Assembly: GCF_050717545.1 (NCBI RefSeq)
Contig: NZ_JBOITN010000039.1
Location: forward strand, 35,132 to 99,131
Origin: Clostridium_AD sp050717545
Lineage (GTDB): Bacteria; Bacillota; Clostridia; Clostridiales; Clostridiaceae
DNA: 64,000 nucleotides
Direction: 5' to 3'
Both the position numbers and the translations under genes were made by a program. Shown in pieces: positions 1 through 8,581 of this stretch. Within the stretch, counting starts at the first letter, position 1; every line of letters begins with the position of its first letter. The notes beneath the pieces are model-generated. The model was given only the letters and a program-made list of their open reading frames with translations. It made no database searches and was not told the origin of the DNA.

Positions 1-1323
1 ACTAAAGTCTATATTAAAGGTGAAATAATAGAAATCACTCCAGACATAAAAAAAGAAATATTAGCTGCATCTAATAATATGTCTGACGATGCTTTAAGAG
101 TACTAGGATCCGCTTATAAAATCATTCCTACAAACCATGTAGAAATTGATTCCTTAGAAAATGATTTAATACTTATTGGTATGGTAGGTATGATAGATCC
201 ACCTAGACTCGAGGTTAAAGATTCTATTTCTCTATGCAGAAATTCCGGAATAAAAACTGTAATGATTACTGGAGACCATCAAAACACTGCTTTTGCTATA
301 GCCAAGGAACTTAATATTACTACGGACCCTCTAGCTGTTATGTCTGGCAATGAGCTTGATAAACTCTCAGATGAGGAACTTAACAGTAAAATTGATAACA
401 TAAGCGTATTTGCAAGAGTATCTCCAGAACATAAAGTTAAAATCATAAAGGCTCTTAAATCCAAAGGAAACATTGTATCAATGACTGGAGACGGAGTAAA
501 TGACGCACCATCCTTAAAGATGGCGAACATTGGTGTTGCAATGGGTATAACAGGTACTGATGTTGCTAAAGGCGCTGCCGATATGGTATTAATAGATGAT
601 AACTTTTCAACTATAGTTTCAGCTATACGTGAAGGTAGAAACATCTTTACAAATATTAAAAAAACTGTAGTATTCCTTATCTCTTGTAATGTTGGAGAAA
701 TCATAGCTCTATTTTTAGCAATACTTTTAGGTTGGGATTCTCCACTTAGACCTATCCACATATTGTGGGTTAACTTAATTACAGATACACTTCCAGCCTT
801 AGCTTTAGGCGTAGACCCTGGTGACCCTGACGTAATGAAATATAAACCACGTAACCCAAATGATAGTTTATTTAAGGGTGCAGGACTAGGTTTACTTTTA
901 AACGGACTGTTAATTGGTGTACTTACCTTAGCAGCTTTTGTAATAGGTGCAAAATACTATAACGGAGATGCTAGTATATTCCCACTATTTCCTAAAGATA
1001 TTAATGCAGATGCTCTAGAACATGCACAAACTATGGCTTTTGTAGTACTTAGTGTTTCTCAACTTGTTCACTCTTTAAATATGAGAAATGATAAAAAATC
1101 TATATTCCAAATAGGTTTATTTTCAAACAAATACCTAATTGCAGCAATAGTTTTTGGTGTAGTTCTACAAGACTCAATAATATCTATTCCATTTTTAGCA
1201 AATGCATTTAGCGTTCATGATTTAAATTTGGCAGATTGGATCATTGTCACCGCATTATCATTAATTCCACTGCTACTCAATGAAATTACAAAAATATTCA
1301 AGCGTAATTCATTGAAAGTATAA
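1..1323 (+). CDS. Cation-translocating P-type ATPase, P2A (Ca2+) type, C-terminal part
   Basis: The reading frame is open from base 1, so the N-terminus, actuator domain and the DKTG phosphorylation site lie outside the window; about 440 residues are visible. The visible part carries a DPPR segment, a TGD motif and the hinge TGDGVNDAPSLK of the P domain, followed by about six membrane helices. In the first and second of these, the pieces CNVGEI and NLITDTLPALALG match the M5 and M6 Ca2+-ligand regions of SERCA/PMR1-type pumps. The likely role is ATP-driven export of Ca2+ (or Mn2+) across the cytoplasmic membrane. An ATG at position 79 is internal, not a start. A strong hairpin terminator follows the stop codon. 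The family is clear; the exact ion is inferred. Confidence 0.93.
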   Translation, partial: TKVYIKGEIIEITPDIKKEILAASNNMSDDALRVLGSAYKIIPTNHVEIDSLENDLILIGMVGMIDPPRLEVKDSISLCRNSGIKTVMITGDHQNTAFAIAKELNITTDPLAVMSGNELDKLSDEELNSKIDNISVFARVSPEHKVKIIKALKSKGNIVSMTGDGVNDAPSLKMANIGVAMGITGTDVAKGAADMVLIDDNFSTIVSAIREGRNIFTNIKKTVVFLISCNVGEIIALFLAILLGWDSPLRPIHILWVNLITDTLPALALGVDPGDPDVMKYKPRNPNDSLFKGAGLGLLLNGLLIGVLTLAAFVIGAKYYNGDASIFPLFPKDINADALEHAQTMAFVVLSVSQLVHSLNMRNDKKSIFQIGLFSNKYLIAAIVFGVVLQDSIISIPFLANAFSVHDLNLADWIIVTALSLIPLLLNEITKIFKRNSLKV

Positions 1324-1353
1324 AATATATGTAAAAAATATAAGTTTTTTAAA

Positions 1354-1395
1354 AAAAGCAAAAGACTTAAGAATATTCTTAAGTCTTTTGCTTTT
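1354..1395. terminator. Bidirectional intrinsic terminator
   Basis: A perfect 21-bp inverted repeat (AAAAGCAAAAGACTTAAGAAT and its complement) lies between the convergent ATPase and cvfB genes. It has A-tracts and T-tracts on both sides, so it can end transcripts from either direction. Confidence 0.9.
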
Positions 1396-1405
1396 CAGTT
1401 TACAA

Positions 1406-2254
1406 TTATTCTATTTCTTTTAATCTGGTCCCCTCTTCATCTTGAACAATTAGACGGCTTTTCATAAGACCGCCTAATGCTCTTTTAAAGGCATTTTTAC
1501 TAGTCTTAAATGTTTTCTTAATATCATCTGGAGAACTTTTATCATTGAATGCCATAAATCCATTAGATTTATTTAAATATTCTAATATTTGCTCTTCAAC
1601 TACATCTCTTTCTTCAAGTCTTGGTTTTCTTGCTGTTACGTCCATTTTACCATCTTCATAATATTTTTGTACTCTTACTTTTAATTTATCACCAGGTGTT
1701 ACACTATCATAATTCTCATTTTTTAGAATAACCGCTCTATAAATATCATCAACAGCTAACATTAATGTACCATTAGTCTGGATTCCGTATACTGTTCCTT
1801 CTACTTCATCATCAATATCATATAAATCTGTATCATATAAATATTCATCTATAAAAGTAGTAGCTGCGAGTCTTCCAGTCTTGTCTAAATATATGTAAAA
1901 AAGATACTTTCTACCTGTTTCTAATTTGTAATTTTCCTCCTTAAAAGGAACTAATATATCTCTTTCTAACCCAATTTCTACAAAACTTCCGATTGTTGTC
2001 ATATCAACTACTTTTAAATAAGCTAAGTCTCCAACTTTTGCAAGAGGTTTTTTTAAAGTCGCAATTAATCTATCACTTGAGTCTCTGTATATGAAGGCTT
2101 CAACTTCATCATCTATCTTAAGCCCTCTACCTAATGTACTTTTCATAGGCAATAATACGTCATCATTTGTGTTATCTGTACCTGCGCCTAAATAATACCC
2201 AAAGTCTGCTCTTCTAACTACTGTTAAATTATTTAAATCTCCTATTTTTATCAT
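1406..2254 (-). CDS. cvfB: CvfB-family S1 RNA-binding protein
   Basis: This 282-residue protein matches the CvfB/YitL family: two or three S1-like OB folds (roughly residues 3-65, 70-135 and 145-215) followed by a C-terminal winged helix (about 220-282, with the piece TSKNAFKRALGGLMKSRLI). The family binds RNA and is known as a virulence and haemolysin regulator in Staphylococcus; its role in clostridia is not established. The start is ATG with AGGAGA eight bases upstream. It lies 19 bp after the free methionine sulfoxide reductase gene on the same strand, so the two are probably co-transcribed. Confidence 0.9.
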   Translation of the reverse strand: MIKIGDLNNLTVVRRADFGYYLGAGTDNTNDDVLLPMKSTLGRGLKIDDEVEAFIYRDSSDRLIATLKKPLAKVGDLAYLKVVDMTTIGSFVEIGLERDILVPFKEENYKLETGRKYLFYIYLDKTGRLAATTFIDEYLYDTDLYDIDDEVEGTVYGIQTNGTLMLAVDDIYRAVILKNENYDSVTPGDKLKVRVQKYYEDGKMDVTARKPRLEERDVVEEQILEYLNKSNGFMAFNDKSSPDDIKKTFKTSKNAFKRALGGLMKSRLIVQDEEGTRLKEIE

Positions 2255-2273
2255 TTATTATCTCCTACCTTTT

Positions 2274-2744
2274 TTAAACTTTTGACCAATCTATATATTT
2301 ATTAAGTTTATCAACAAATTTTACTAAATACTCTTCTTCAAGCCCAGTAAACCTTCCTATATATGGGCTATCTATATCCAAAACTCCATAAACTACACCA
2401 TCTTTTGTTATAGGTATAATAATTTCTGAATTTGTTGCGTTGTCGCAAGCAATGTGTCCTTCAAATTCATGCACATTTTCTATACGTTTAAGCTCTTTAT
2501 CTACTACCGCGGCCCCACATACGCCTTTACCTATTTCTACTCTGTTACAAGCCGGAAGGCCCTGAAAGGTTGTAAGAACTAATGTGTTTTCTCGCAAAAT
2601 ATAAAAACCAGCCCAGTTAATCCTATCCATTACTGCTTTAATTATTGCTGTTGAATTTGATAAATTTGCTAGATCATTTTTTTCTGAGCTGAGTTGTCCT
2701 TCTAAAAGAATTAACATATATTTATATTTCTGCTCATTTGTCAT
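2274..2744 (-). CDS. msrC: GAF-domain free methionine-(R)-sulfoxide reductase (fRMsr)
   Basis: A single GAF domain with the family's cysteine pattern: LPACNRVEIGKGVCG and then GHIACDNATNSEIIIP. These hold the three cysteines used to reduce free methionine-R-sulfoxide with thioredoxin. The protein is cytoplasmic, about 156 residues and of usual family length. Start choice: the frame opens with a GTG at 2780 that overlaps its own AAGGAG, so I take the ATG at 2744, which fits family length, although it has no close ribosome-binding site. An unusual ATT with eight-base spacing is the other option. It probably forms an operon with cvfB downstream. Confidence 0.88.
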   Translation of the reverse strand: MTNEQKYKYMLILLEGQLSSEKNDLANLSNSTAIIKAVMDRINWAGFYILRENTLVLTTFQGLPACNRVEIGKGVCGAAVVDKELKRIENVHEFEGHIACDNATNSEIIIPITKDGVVYGVLDIDSPYIGRFTGLEEEYLVKFVDKLNKYIDWSKV

Positions 2745-2900
2745 CTTTTCTATTCCATTTAATTTTATAATATTTCTCACTCCTTAAAACCAACAATATT
2801 CTATTCTCTATCTTCTATTGTATTAAAAAAGTGGCAAAAAGTAAAACTTCAGTAGAAGTTTCACTCTCCTTTTTAAGTCGTCAATGCATCTTCTATGAAG

Positions 2901-2928
2901 ATGTTGCAGCTCCGCAGAAGATGATTTA
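2901..2928 (-). repeat. Short GC-rich dispersed repeat, copy A
   Basis: On the minus strand this reads TAAATCATC, then TT, CTGCGGAGCTGCA and ACAT. It begins with the stop codon of the carbonic anhydrase gene. Near-identical copies lie at 50357-50384 (also starting with a stop codon) and 25642-25673. A CATCTTC/GAAGATG hairpin follows immediately at 2887-2903, and the same CATCTTC is seen beside the copy at 25642. Confidence 0.55.
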
Positions 2929-3435
2929 ATTTATTGTACTATATTTGATTGAAAGCGTAGCATAATGCTCAGCTGATTCTTTTAAACTTTGTTTTTCCTT
3001 CGCCGTAAGTTCTCGGACTACCCTTGCAGGGACTCCCATACATAAAACACCAGAGGGTATATTTTTGCCTTGAGTAACTAAGCTTCCAGCTCCAATTATA
3101 GTGCACTCTCCTATTATAGCTCCATCGAGTATTGTGCTACCCATACCAATTAAAGTATAACTAGATATTGTACATCCATGTATTATCGAATTGTGTCCTA
3201 TAGTTACATAATCTCCAATATCAACTGGAAAATCATCGTCATTATGAATTATGGAATTGTCTTGAACATTTGTATAAGACCCTATAGAGATGAAATCCAT
3301 ATCGCCTCTTACGACAGCCCCAAACCAAATACTACTGTGTTCTCCAATAGATACATTTCCTATAACATCAGCACTGCTAGCAATAAAAGTGTTTTTGTGT
3401 ACATTGGGTATTTTCCCGTCAAATTGATGTATCAT
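2926..3435 (-). CDS. Gamma-class carbonic anhydrase family protein (left-handed beta-helix)
   Basis: About 169 residues of hexapeptide repeats (for example VIGNVSIGEHSSIWFGAVV and IGDYVTIGHNSIIHGC) typical of the YrdA/PaaY gamma-carbonic-anhydrase-like family. The metal-binding histidine pattern is present: SIIHND, then GHNSIIHG with the HxxxxH spacing. Known members bind Zn or Fe and form trimers, some with carbonic anhydrase activity; activity here is inferred. The frame opens 13 codons earlier at 3474, but GAGGTGAG lies nine bases before the ATG at 3435, and the family normally starts close to this MIHQFDGK. It stands alone between two promoterless stretches. Confidence 0.88.
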   Translation of the reverse strand: MIHQFDGKIPNVHKNTFIASSADVIGNVSIGEHSSIWFGAVVRGDMDFISIGSYTNVQDNSIIHNDDDFPVDIGDYVTIGHNSIIHGCTISSYTLIGMGSTILDGAIIGECTIIGAGSLVTQGKNIPSGVLCMGVPARVVRELTAKEKQSLKESAEHYATLSIKYSTIN

Positions 3436-3570
3436 ACTTTCATCCTCACCTCTTTCAAAATAATATACATACATTTATTATACCCTTATATTGTACAAAT
3501 AACTTTCTTATTTGTCGAATTATTTATTTGATTTATTTTCGTTTTTATTATATAATACAAATTGATTTGA

Positions 3571-3617
3571 TTACCACATATAGTTGCTAATTTATATATA
3601 ATTACTACATATAGTGT
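3571..3617 (+). promoter_or_regulatory. Tandem NrdR boxes upstream of nrdJ
   Basis: Two copies of an NrdR-box-like motif, TTACCACATATAGTTG (3571-3586) and TTACTACATATAGTGT (3602-3617), start exactly 31 bp apart, which is three helical turns. The known consensus is close to ACACWATATATWGTGT; by eye the second box matches 13 of 16 positions and the first about 10. Paired NrdR boxes at 31-32 bp are the usual arrangement upstream of ribonucleotide reductase genes. A candidate -10 (TATAAT, 3597-3602) lies between the boxes. Confidence 0.75.
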
Positions 3618-3762
3618 TATTAAACATTAATACACATAATTAGCCTATATAATGCAGAGATCATTTAGGTCTAGTAAATTGAAGCATTTAGAAGAATACT
3701 TTATATAATTTTTACTTAACATAATTTAAATTTGATATAACTTTAAATACAACACAACTAAT

Positions 3763-3806
3763 AGGAGGTGAATATACTAGCTTATTTTAAGCTAGTATTA
3801 ATTATG
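3763..3806 (+). promoter_or_regulatory. nrdJ translation-initiation region with hairpin between SD and ATG
   Basis: AGGAGG (3763-3768) is followed by TGAAT, an 11-bp perfect stem (3774-3784 with 3788-3798, TTT loop), TAATT and ATG (3804). The linear gap is 35 nt; with the hairpin looped out it is 10 nt. The only in-frame start nearer the SD is a GTG at 3768 that overlaps the SD itself. Confidence 0.6.
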
Positions 3807-6800
3807 GCGGAAATAAAAAACTTAATTAAAAGATATTACACAAAGGAACTCGAAAAAAATACCACCCTTTCTGTTTTCGATTTATTTACATGGAAAAAGG
3901 TGGATGTATTTCTAAAAGACCATAAAACTAATAAAGTTCTTTTAGACATGAAAGATTTAGAATTTCCAGAACATTACTCACAAAACTCATGTGATATTAT
4001 CGCTTCAAAATATTTTAGAAAATCTGGTGTTAACAATAAACTAGGTTATGAGAATAGTATGAGAATGGTAGCTCATAGACTTGTTAATTTTTGGTGTGAA
4101 GCATTAATGGATGAAACTGTTATTAAATCACAAGAAGAAAAAGCAATTATTTATGATGAATTAATATATACATTTTTAAATCAAATGTTTGCTCCAAATT
4201 CTCCACAATGGTTTAATACTGGACTTAATTTATCATACGGTATAAAAGGTGGATCTTTAGATAATTTTTATTATGATGAAAAACAAAAAAAGATAGTTAA
4301 AAGTGAAGATGCTTACACAAGGACACAAGCTTCAGCTTGTTTTATACTATCAATCCAAGATAAACTCCTAGGTAAACATTCAATCTCTGAGCAGTATGTA
4401 ACAGAAACCAAATTATTTAAAGGCGGTTCTGGAACAGGAACTAACTTCTCAAACCTTAGGGCTCGCGGTGAAAGATTATCTAGTGGTGGTGTTTCTTCAG
4501 GTCTAATGAGTTTTTTAAGAGGCCTTGATAGAAATGCTGGAGCAATTAAGTCTGGTGGAACTACAAGACGTGCTGCTAAAATGTTATGCCTTGACATCAA
4601 TCATCCTGAAATAATGGAATTTATGACTTGGAAAGCTAAAGAAGAAGATAAAGTACGTGCCCTTACTAAAATGGGTTATGATGGTAGTTTTGAAGGAGAG
4701 GCTTACGAAACTGTATCGGGCCAAAATGGAAACAACTCCATAAGATTCTCAGATGAGTTTATGACTAAAGTTGATAACTTATCAAAAAATCCAGACCAAA
4801 CTATAACTCTTAAAGGCAGATGTGATTCCTCAATAGATGAAGAAATAAAAGTTAAGGAACTTTGGGATACATTTAACAAAGCTGCTTGGCAATGCGCTGA
4901 TCCTGCTCCTCAATTTGACGATACCTTTAATGCATGGCACACTTGTCCTGGTGGAGAAGATGGAGTCGTTAATGCTAAATACAATAGGATTAATTCAACT
5001 AACCCTTGTGGCGAATATGCCTTTTTAGATGATACCTCATGTAATTTAGCCTCTATTAATATTTATAAGTTTTATGATACTAAAACTAAAAAATTCGATG
5101 TAGAAGGATATGTTCATTTAATAGGTCTTACTCAATTAGTTCTTGAAGCTTCAATACATTGGGGCCAGTTTCCAACTGAAGATATAGCAAGAAAAAGTTA
5201 TTTATTTAGAACTACAGGCCTTGGACTTGCAAATTTCGCTTCTTTATTTATGGTAATGGGTTATGCATATGACTCAGAAGATTCTAGAAATATAGCTGCA
5301 ACCCTTAGTGGAATAATGACAGCACAGTCTTATTATGTATCGTCTCTGCTTTCAAAAGAACTTGCTCCATTTGAAAAATATGAAATTAATAAAGAACATA
5401 TGCAATCAGTTATAAGAAATCACGCTAGAGCAGCTGGAGCAATAAATAGTAAATATGAAAATTTAAATTATGAGCCTTTAAAAGTTGACCATACTAATTT
5501 AAATAAAAACTCACTACAAAAAATGAGTGAAACCTTAAAAAATTGTTGGTCAAATGCAATAAGTAGTGGTGAAAAATTTGGTTTTAGAAATGCTCAAGTT
5601 ACAGTTTTAGCACCTACAGGTACTATTTCCTTTGCAATGGATTGTGGCGCTACATCTGTAGAACCCTACTTTAGCCATTTCATTTACAAAAAATTATCTG
5701 GTGGCGGATTCATGACCATCGTAAATCCTGTAATTAAAGCTTCCTTAGATAATTTAGGATACACGAGTAGAGAAACAACTGACATTCTAGATTATATTTT
5801 AAGAAAAGAGAAAGTTAATGAAGACGGCTTTGAATATGAAAAACTTATCGATGGTAAAATTGAAGGTGCTCCACATTTAAAACCTGAACATTTGCATATA
5901 TTTGATACAGCAAACAAATGCGGTAGTGGAAAAAGATATATCTCATTTATGGGGCATGTTCTTATGATGGCAGCTATTACTCCAATGATATCAGGATCTA
6001 TATCAAAAACTGTTAATTTACCTAAAAATGCTACTATAGAAGACTTTAAAGAAGTAATACTTAGTTCTTGGAAACTCGGAGTAAAAGGTATTTCTCTTTA
6101 TAGAGATGGTTCAAAGGCAAGTCAACCTTTAAACACTACTTTATCTGAAGATAAAGATCTATTACTTGAGGATTTGTCTTATGATGAGCTTTTAAAGAAA
6201 GCTAAGTCAATGCAAGGAATTTCTCATCATTCATCGCGTGAAAAACCAATTGGCATACGTTATGGAACTACTCATCCTGCTCAAATTGATGATGTAAAAG
6301 TCTATACTACTGTAAATAGGCGTTCAAATGGAGATATTTCTGAAATATATATAACCACAGATAGAGAAGGTACTATTATTACTGGGCTATTAAATTCTCT
6401 TTCAAAATCAATTTCTGTAATGCTTCAGCATCATGTACCTGCAGAAGATATCTCTAAGATGCTTCGCGGACAAAAATTTGAACCTTATGGTTTTGTACAA
6501 AAACATCCTTACATTAAATCTGTTTCTTCTATTTCTGATTTAATTAGTAAGATTATTGACATAGAGATAGGTGACTATTCTAGGTGCCAAGTTAAGCCTG
6601 AAAATTACGATGGTACTAACATACCTAATAACCCATTAATGCCTTCTGATAATGAAATTTCAACTACCTTAGTAGAAGATGAGCCAGCACTCTCCCATGC
6701 AAAAATGAGTACAGGTGATGTTCAAGGTGAAAGATTATACTCTGAAACCTGCTCTCATTGTTCAAGTACTAGACTTGTAAGAAACGGCACTTGTAAAGTT

Positions 6801-6836
6801 TGTTTAGAATGTGGAACAACTACCGGATGTAGCTAG
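3804..6836 (+). CDS. nrdJ: Adenosylcobalamin-dependent (class II) ribonucleoside-diphosphate reductase
   Basis: This 1010-residue enzyme makes deoxyribonucleotides using a thiyl radical generated from adenosylcobalamin. Seen in sequence: NSPQWFNTGL, the first redox cysteine in SACFILS (about residue 180), the radical-site NPCGE (about 400) with downstream CNLASIN, and LAPTGTISFAMDC. A TSCPD domain follows (ITTDREGTII through MLRGQKFEPYGF), and then a C-terminal cysteine-rich tail with CSHC and CLEC pairs and a final CS. The gene is single and oxygen-independent, fitting an anaerobe. It is controlled by a tandem NrdR operator and has an unusual start region. The partial cobalamin operon at 41.5-46.2 kb would feed its cofactor. 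The start is the ATG of MAEIKNLIK; an upstream GTG is possible. Confidence 0.97.
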   Translation: MAEIKNLIKRYYTKELEKNTTLSVFDLFTWKKVDVFLKDHKTNKVLLDMKDLEFPEHYSQNSCDIIASKYFRKSGVNNKLGYENSMRMVAHRLVNFWCEALMDETVIKSQEEKAIIYDELIYTFLNQMFAPNSPQWFNTGLNLSYGIKGGSLDNFYYDEKQKKIVKSEDAYTRTQASACFILSIQDKLLGKHSISEQYVTETKLFKGGSGTGTNFSNLRARGERLSSGGVSSGLMSFLRGLDRNAGAIKSGGTTRRAAKMLCLDINHPEIMEFMTWKAKEEDKVRALTKMGYDGSFEGEAYETVSGQNGNNSIRFSDEFMTKVDNLSKNPDQTITLKGRCDSSIDEEIKVKELWDTFNKAAWQCADPAPQFDDTFNAWHTCPGGEDGVVNAKYNRINSTNPCGEYAFLDDTSCNLASINIYKFYDTKTKKFDVEGYVHLIGLTQLVLEASIHWGQFPTEDIARKSYLFRTTGLGLANFASLFMVMGYAYDSEDSRNIAATLSGIMTAQSYYVSSLLSKELAPFEKYEINKEHMQSVIRNHARAAGAINSKYENLNYEPLKVDHTNLNKNSLQKMSETLKNCWSNAISSGEKFGFRNAQVTVLAPTGTISFAMDCGATSVEPYFSHFIYKKLSGGGFMTIVNPVIKASLDNLGYTSRETTDILDYILRKEKVNEDGFEYEKLIDGKIEGAPHLKPEHLHIFDTANKCGSGKRYISFMGHVLMMAAITPMISGSISKTVNLPKNATIEDFKEVILSSWKLGVKGISLYRDGSKASQPLNTTLSEDKDLLLEDLSYDELLKKAKSMQGISHHSSREKPIGIRYGTTHPAQIDDVKVYTTVNRRSNGDISEIYITTDREGTIITGLLNSLSKSISVMLQHHVPAEDISKMLRGQKFEPYGFVQKHPYIKSVSSISDLISKIIDIEIGDYSRCQVKPENYDGTNIPNNPLMPSDNEISTTLVEDEPALSHAKMSTGDVQGERLYSETCSHCSSTRLVRNGTCKVCLECGTTTGCS

Positions 6837-6875
6837 ACCGCATTGTATATTAATAAACAAAGTAATTGTTATTTT

Positions 6876-6907
6876 ACCCTCTGGCTAGAACTCCAGAGGG
6901 TTTTTTT
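6876..6907 (+). terminator. Intrinsic terminator of nrdJ
   Basis: ACCCTCTGG and CCAGAGGGT form a GC-rich stem around an eight-base loop, followed by a run of seven T. The remaining 230 bp up to the next gene is AT-rich, with no recognisable riboswitch; a possible -10 (TATAAT) sits near 7011. Confidence 0.92.
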
Positions 6908-7139
6908 AAACAATAAATTTAAATACTACAATTAATAAAGGAATTAATTATCTATATGATGGACAAATTAAATAGCATGTGTTATAAACACGGAGCCCCT
7001 TTATATGTGATATAATACTACCAATTAGTTAATTGTATTGGCATAACATGACAGAGAAATTAATATTGATTTATATATATGAATTAACTTACAACAGCTT
7101 TCACAGAATTTATTTATTAACCTTAAGGAGGATGCATCT

Positions 7140-8207
7140 ATGGAACCAACTGTTAAAAGTATAAGCATTTACGATTTAAAACCAAATATGATTTTAGCTG
7201 AAAATTTAATACTAGAAGGCGTGACTTTAGTTGCTAAAGAAATTGCATTAAATAGTTCCATTATAAAAAAGATAGTAGAATTTTATCCATCAAACTCTAT
7301 ACAGATTTATGTAAGTGGAGAAGAACTTGTAGCGCCTAGTTCACAAAATTCAAGAGCGCAGAGTTTAATTGAAACTGAAAATATATTAAATCGTTTTTCA
7401 AATAAGATAGATATATTTTTAGATAGTCTAAAAAAGGATTCTGAACCTGATTTAACAGAAATAAAAATTATGTCTAAAGAAATTTTAGATAATCTTAATG
7501 ATTATAGTTCAATTATAAAGAACATAACAAATTCTAAAAATATAGACGAATACCTTACACGCCATTGTGTAAACGTTGCACTTTTAAGTTCAATGCTAGG
7601 AAAGTGGCTTAATTTACCTAGAGCTGAATTAACATTGCTTACTCATACAGCTTTTCTTAGTGATATCGGCAAAACTAAACTTAATCCTACTATATTAAAT
7701 AAGCCATCTAAACTTACAAAATCAGAATTTGATGAAGTTAAAAAGCATTCATTTTATGCTTATGAACTTATAAAAAACATCCCTTTATTAGATAATTCCG
7801 TAATTTCAGGTGTTCTTACACATCATGAACGTTTAAATGGGTCAGGCTACCCTCTTGGTTTAAAAGAGGATAAAATTAGTACTTTCGCAAAAATAATAGC
7901 AATTACAGATATGTTTGATGCAATGACCTCTGACAGAGTCTATAGCAAAAAACAAAACCCATTAAAAGTGTTAGAGGTTTTGCAACATGATTGTATTGAT
8001 TTATTAGACTATAATTATATAACTACATTTCTAAGACATATGTCAAACTACTACACTGGTGAAATGGTAAAACTTAATAATGGACTTATCGGAAAGATAA
8101 TTAAAATAGACATAAATAATATATCTAAACCTCTTATATCTATTGATTCAAATTTTATAGATTTACAAAATGAAAAAGATTTATTTATTACAGAACTATT
8201 GCCATAG
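7140..8207 (+). CDS. HD-GYP domain protein with altered HD motif
   Basis: A 355-residue HD-GYP protein: a short N-terminal segment (LKPNMILAENL), a helical linker (about 75-130), the HD-GYP core (about 135-290) and a small C-terminal segment (LNNGLIGKIIKID). HD-GYP proteins normally hydrolyse cyclic di-GMP. Core residues present include RHCVNVA, KKHSFYA, HHERLNGSGYP and the late Asp in AITDMFDA. The HDxGK motif reads SDIGK, so the metal-binding His is replaced by Ser while Asp and Lys stay. That may reduce or change catalysis. A good AAGGAGG precedes the ATG. There is no sensor or membrane domain, and it is a single gene between two terminators. Confidence 0.9.
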   Translation: MEPTVKSISIYDLKPNMILAENLILEGVTLVAKEIALNSSIIKKIVEFYPSNSIQIYVSGEELVAPSSQNSRAQSLIETENILNRFSNKIDIFLDSLKKDSEPDLTEIKIMSKEILDNLNDYSSIIKNITNSKNIDEYLTRHCVNVALLSSMLGKWLNLPRAELTLLTHTAFLSDIGKTKLNPTILNKPSKLTKSEFDEVKKHSFYAYELIKNIPLLDNSVISGVLTHHERLNGSGYPLGLKEDKISTFAKIIAITDMFDAMTSDRVYSKKQNPLKVLEVLQHDCIDLLDYNYITTFLRHMSNYYTGEMVKLNNGLIGKIIKIDINNISKPLISIDSNFIDLQNEKDLFITELLP

Positions 8208-8280
8208 TCAGCTGCAACCCATATACATGATATTTCTATAACACCTCATAGTTGTCTCTATAATAAAGTATAATACATTT

Positions 8281-8318
8281 AACCCTTTGGATATAACTCC
8301 AAAGGGTTTTGTTTTTAA
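8281..8318 (+). terminator. Intrinsic terminator after HD-GYP gene
   Basis: AACCCTTTGG and CCAAAGGGTT flank an eight-base loop, then TTGTTTTT. This is a classic rho-independent form about 75 bp after the stop codon. Confidence 0.9.
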
Positions 8319-8452
8319 TTTCTATATAAGCCGTAAATATCCTATAAATACCGCTTTAAATTTTTTTATTAATAAAAAGTTTCATGAAATCTGCGAATAT
8401 AATCAATGAGTCAATAATATTATTAACTATGAACTTAATTATAGAATTATGA

Positions 8453-8480
8453 TTGACAAGTCTAATTAATCTATTAAATA
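8453..8480 (+). promoter_or_regulatory. Candidate sigma-A promoter for the PBP gene
   Basis: TTGACA (8453-8458), a 16-bp spacer and TAAATA (8475-8480), about 100 bp upstream of the PBP start. The -10 is imperfect. I looked for a sigma-E type promoter, expected for spoVD, and saw no convincing one. The rest of the 374-bp gap 8208-8581 shows only the terminator and AT-rich sequence. Confidence 0.35.
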
Positions 8481-8581
8481 TCAGCTTGTTTCAAACTTAT
8501 ATTGCATAAATATTAAAATAAGAGTTCTTATACTTGATGTGAATTTCCAAGTTATTAAATACATATTTAGGAGGTTATGAA

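Noticed and set aside
3178..3531. Plus-strand open frame across the carbonic anhydrase gene
   Set aside because: It lies antisense to a clear enzyme gene, and its composition follows from the codons of that gene.
6908..7139. Possible c-di-GMP riboswitch before the HD-GYP gene
   Set aside because: Conserved GEMM motifs are absent.
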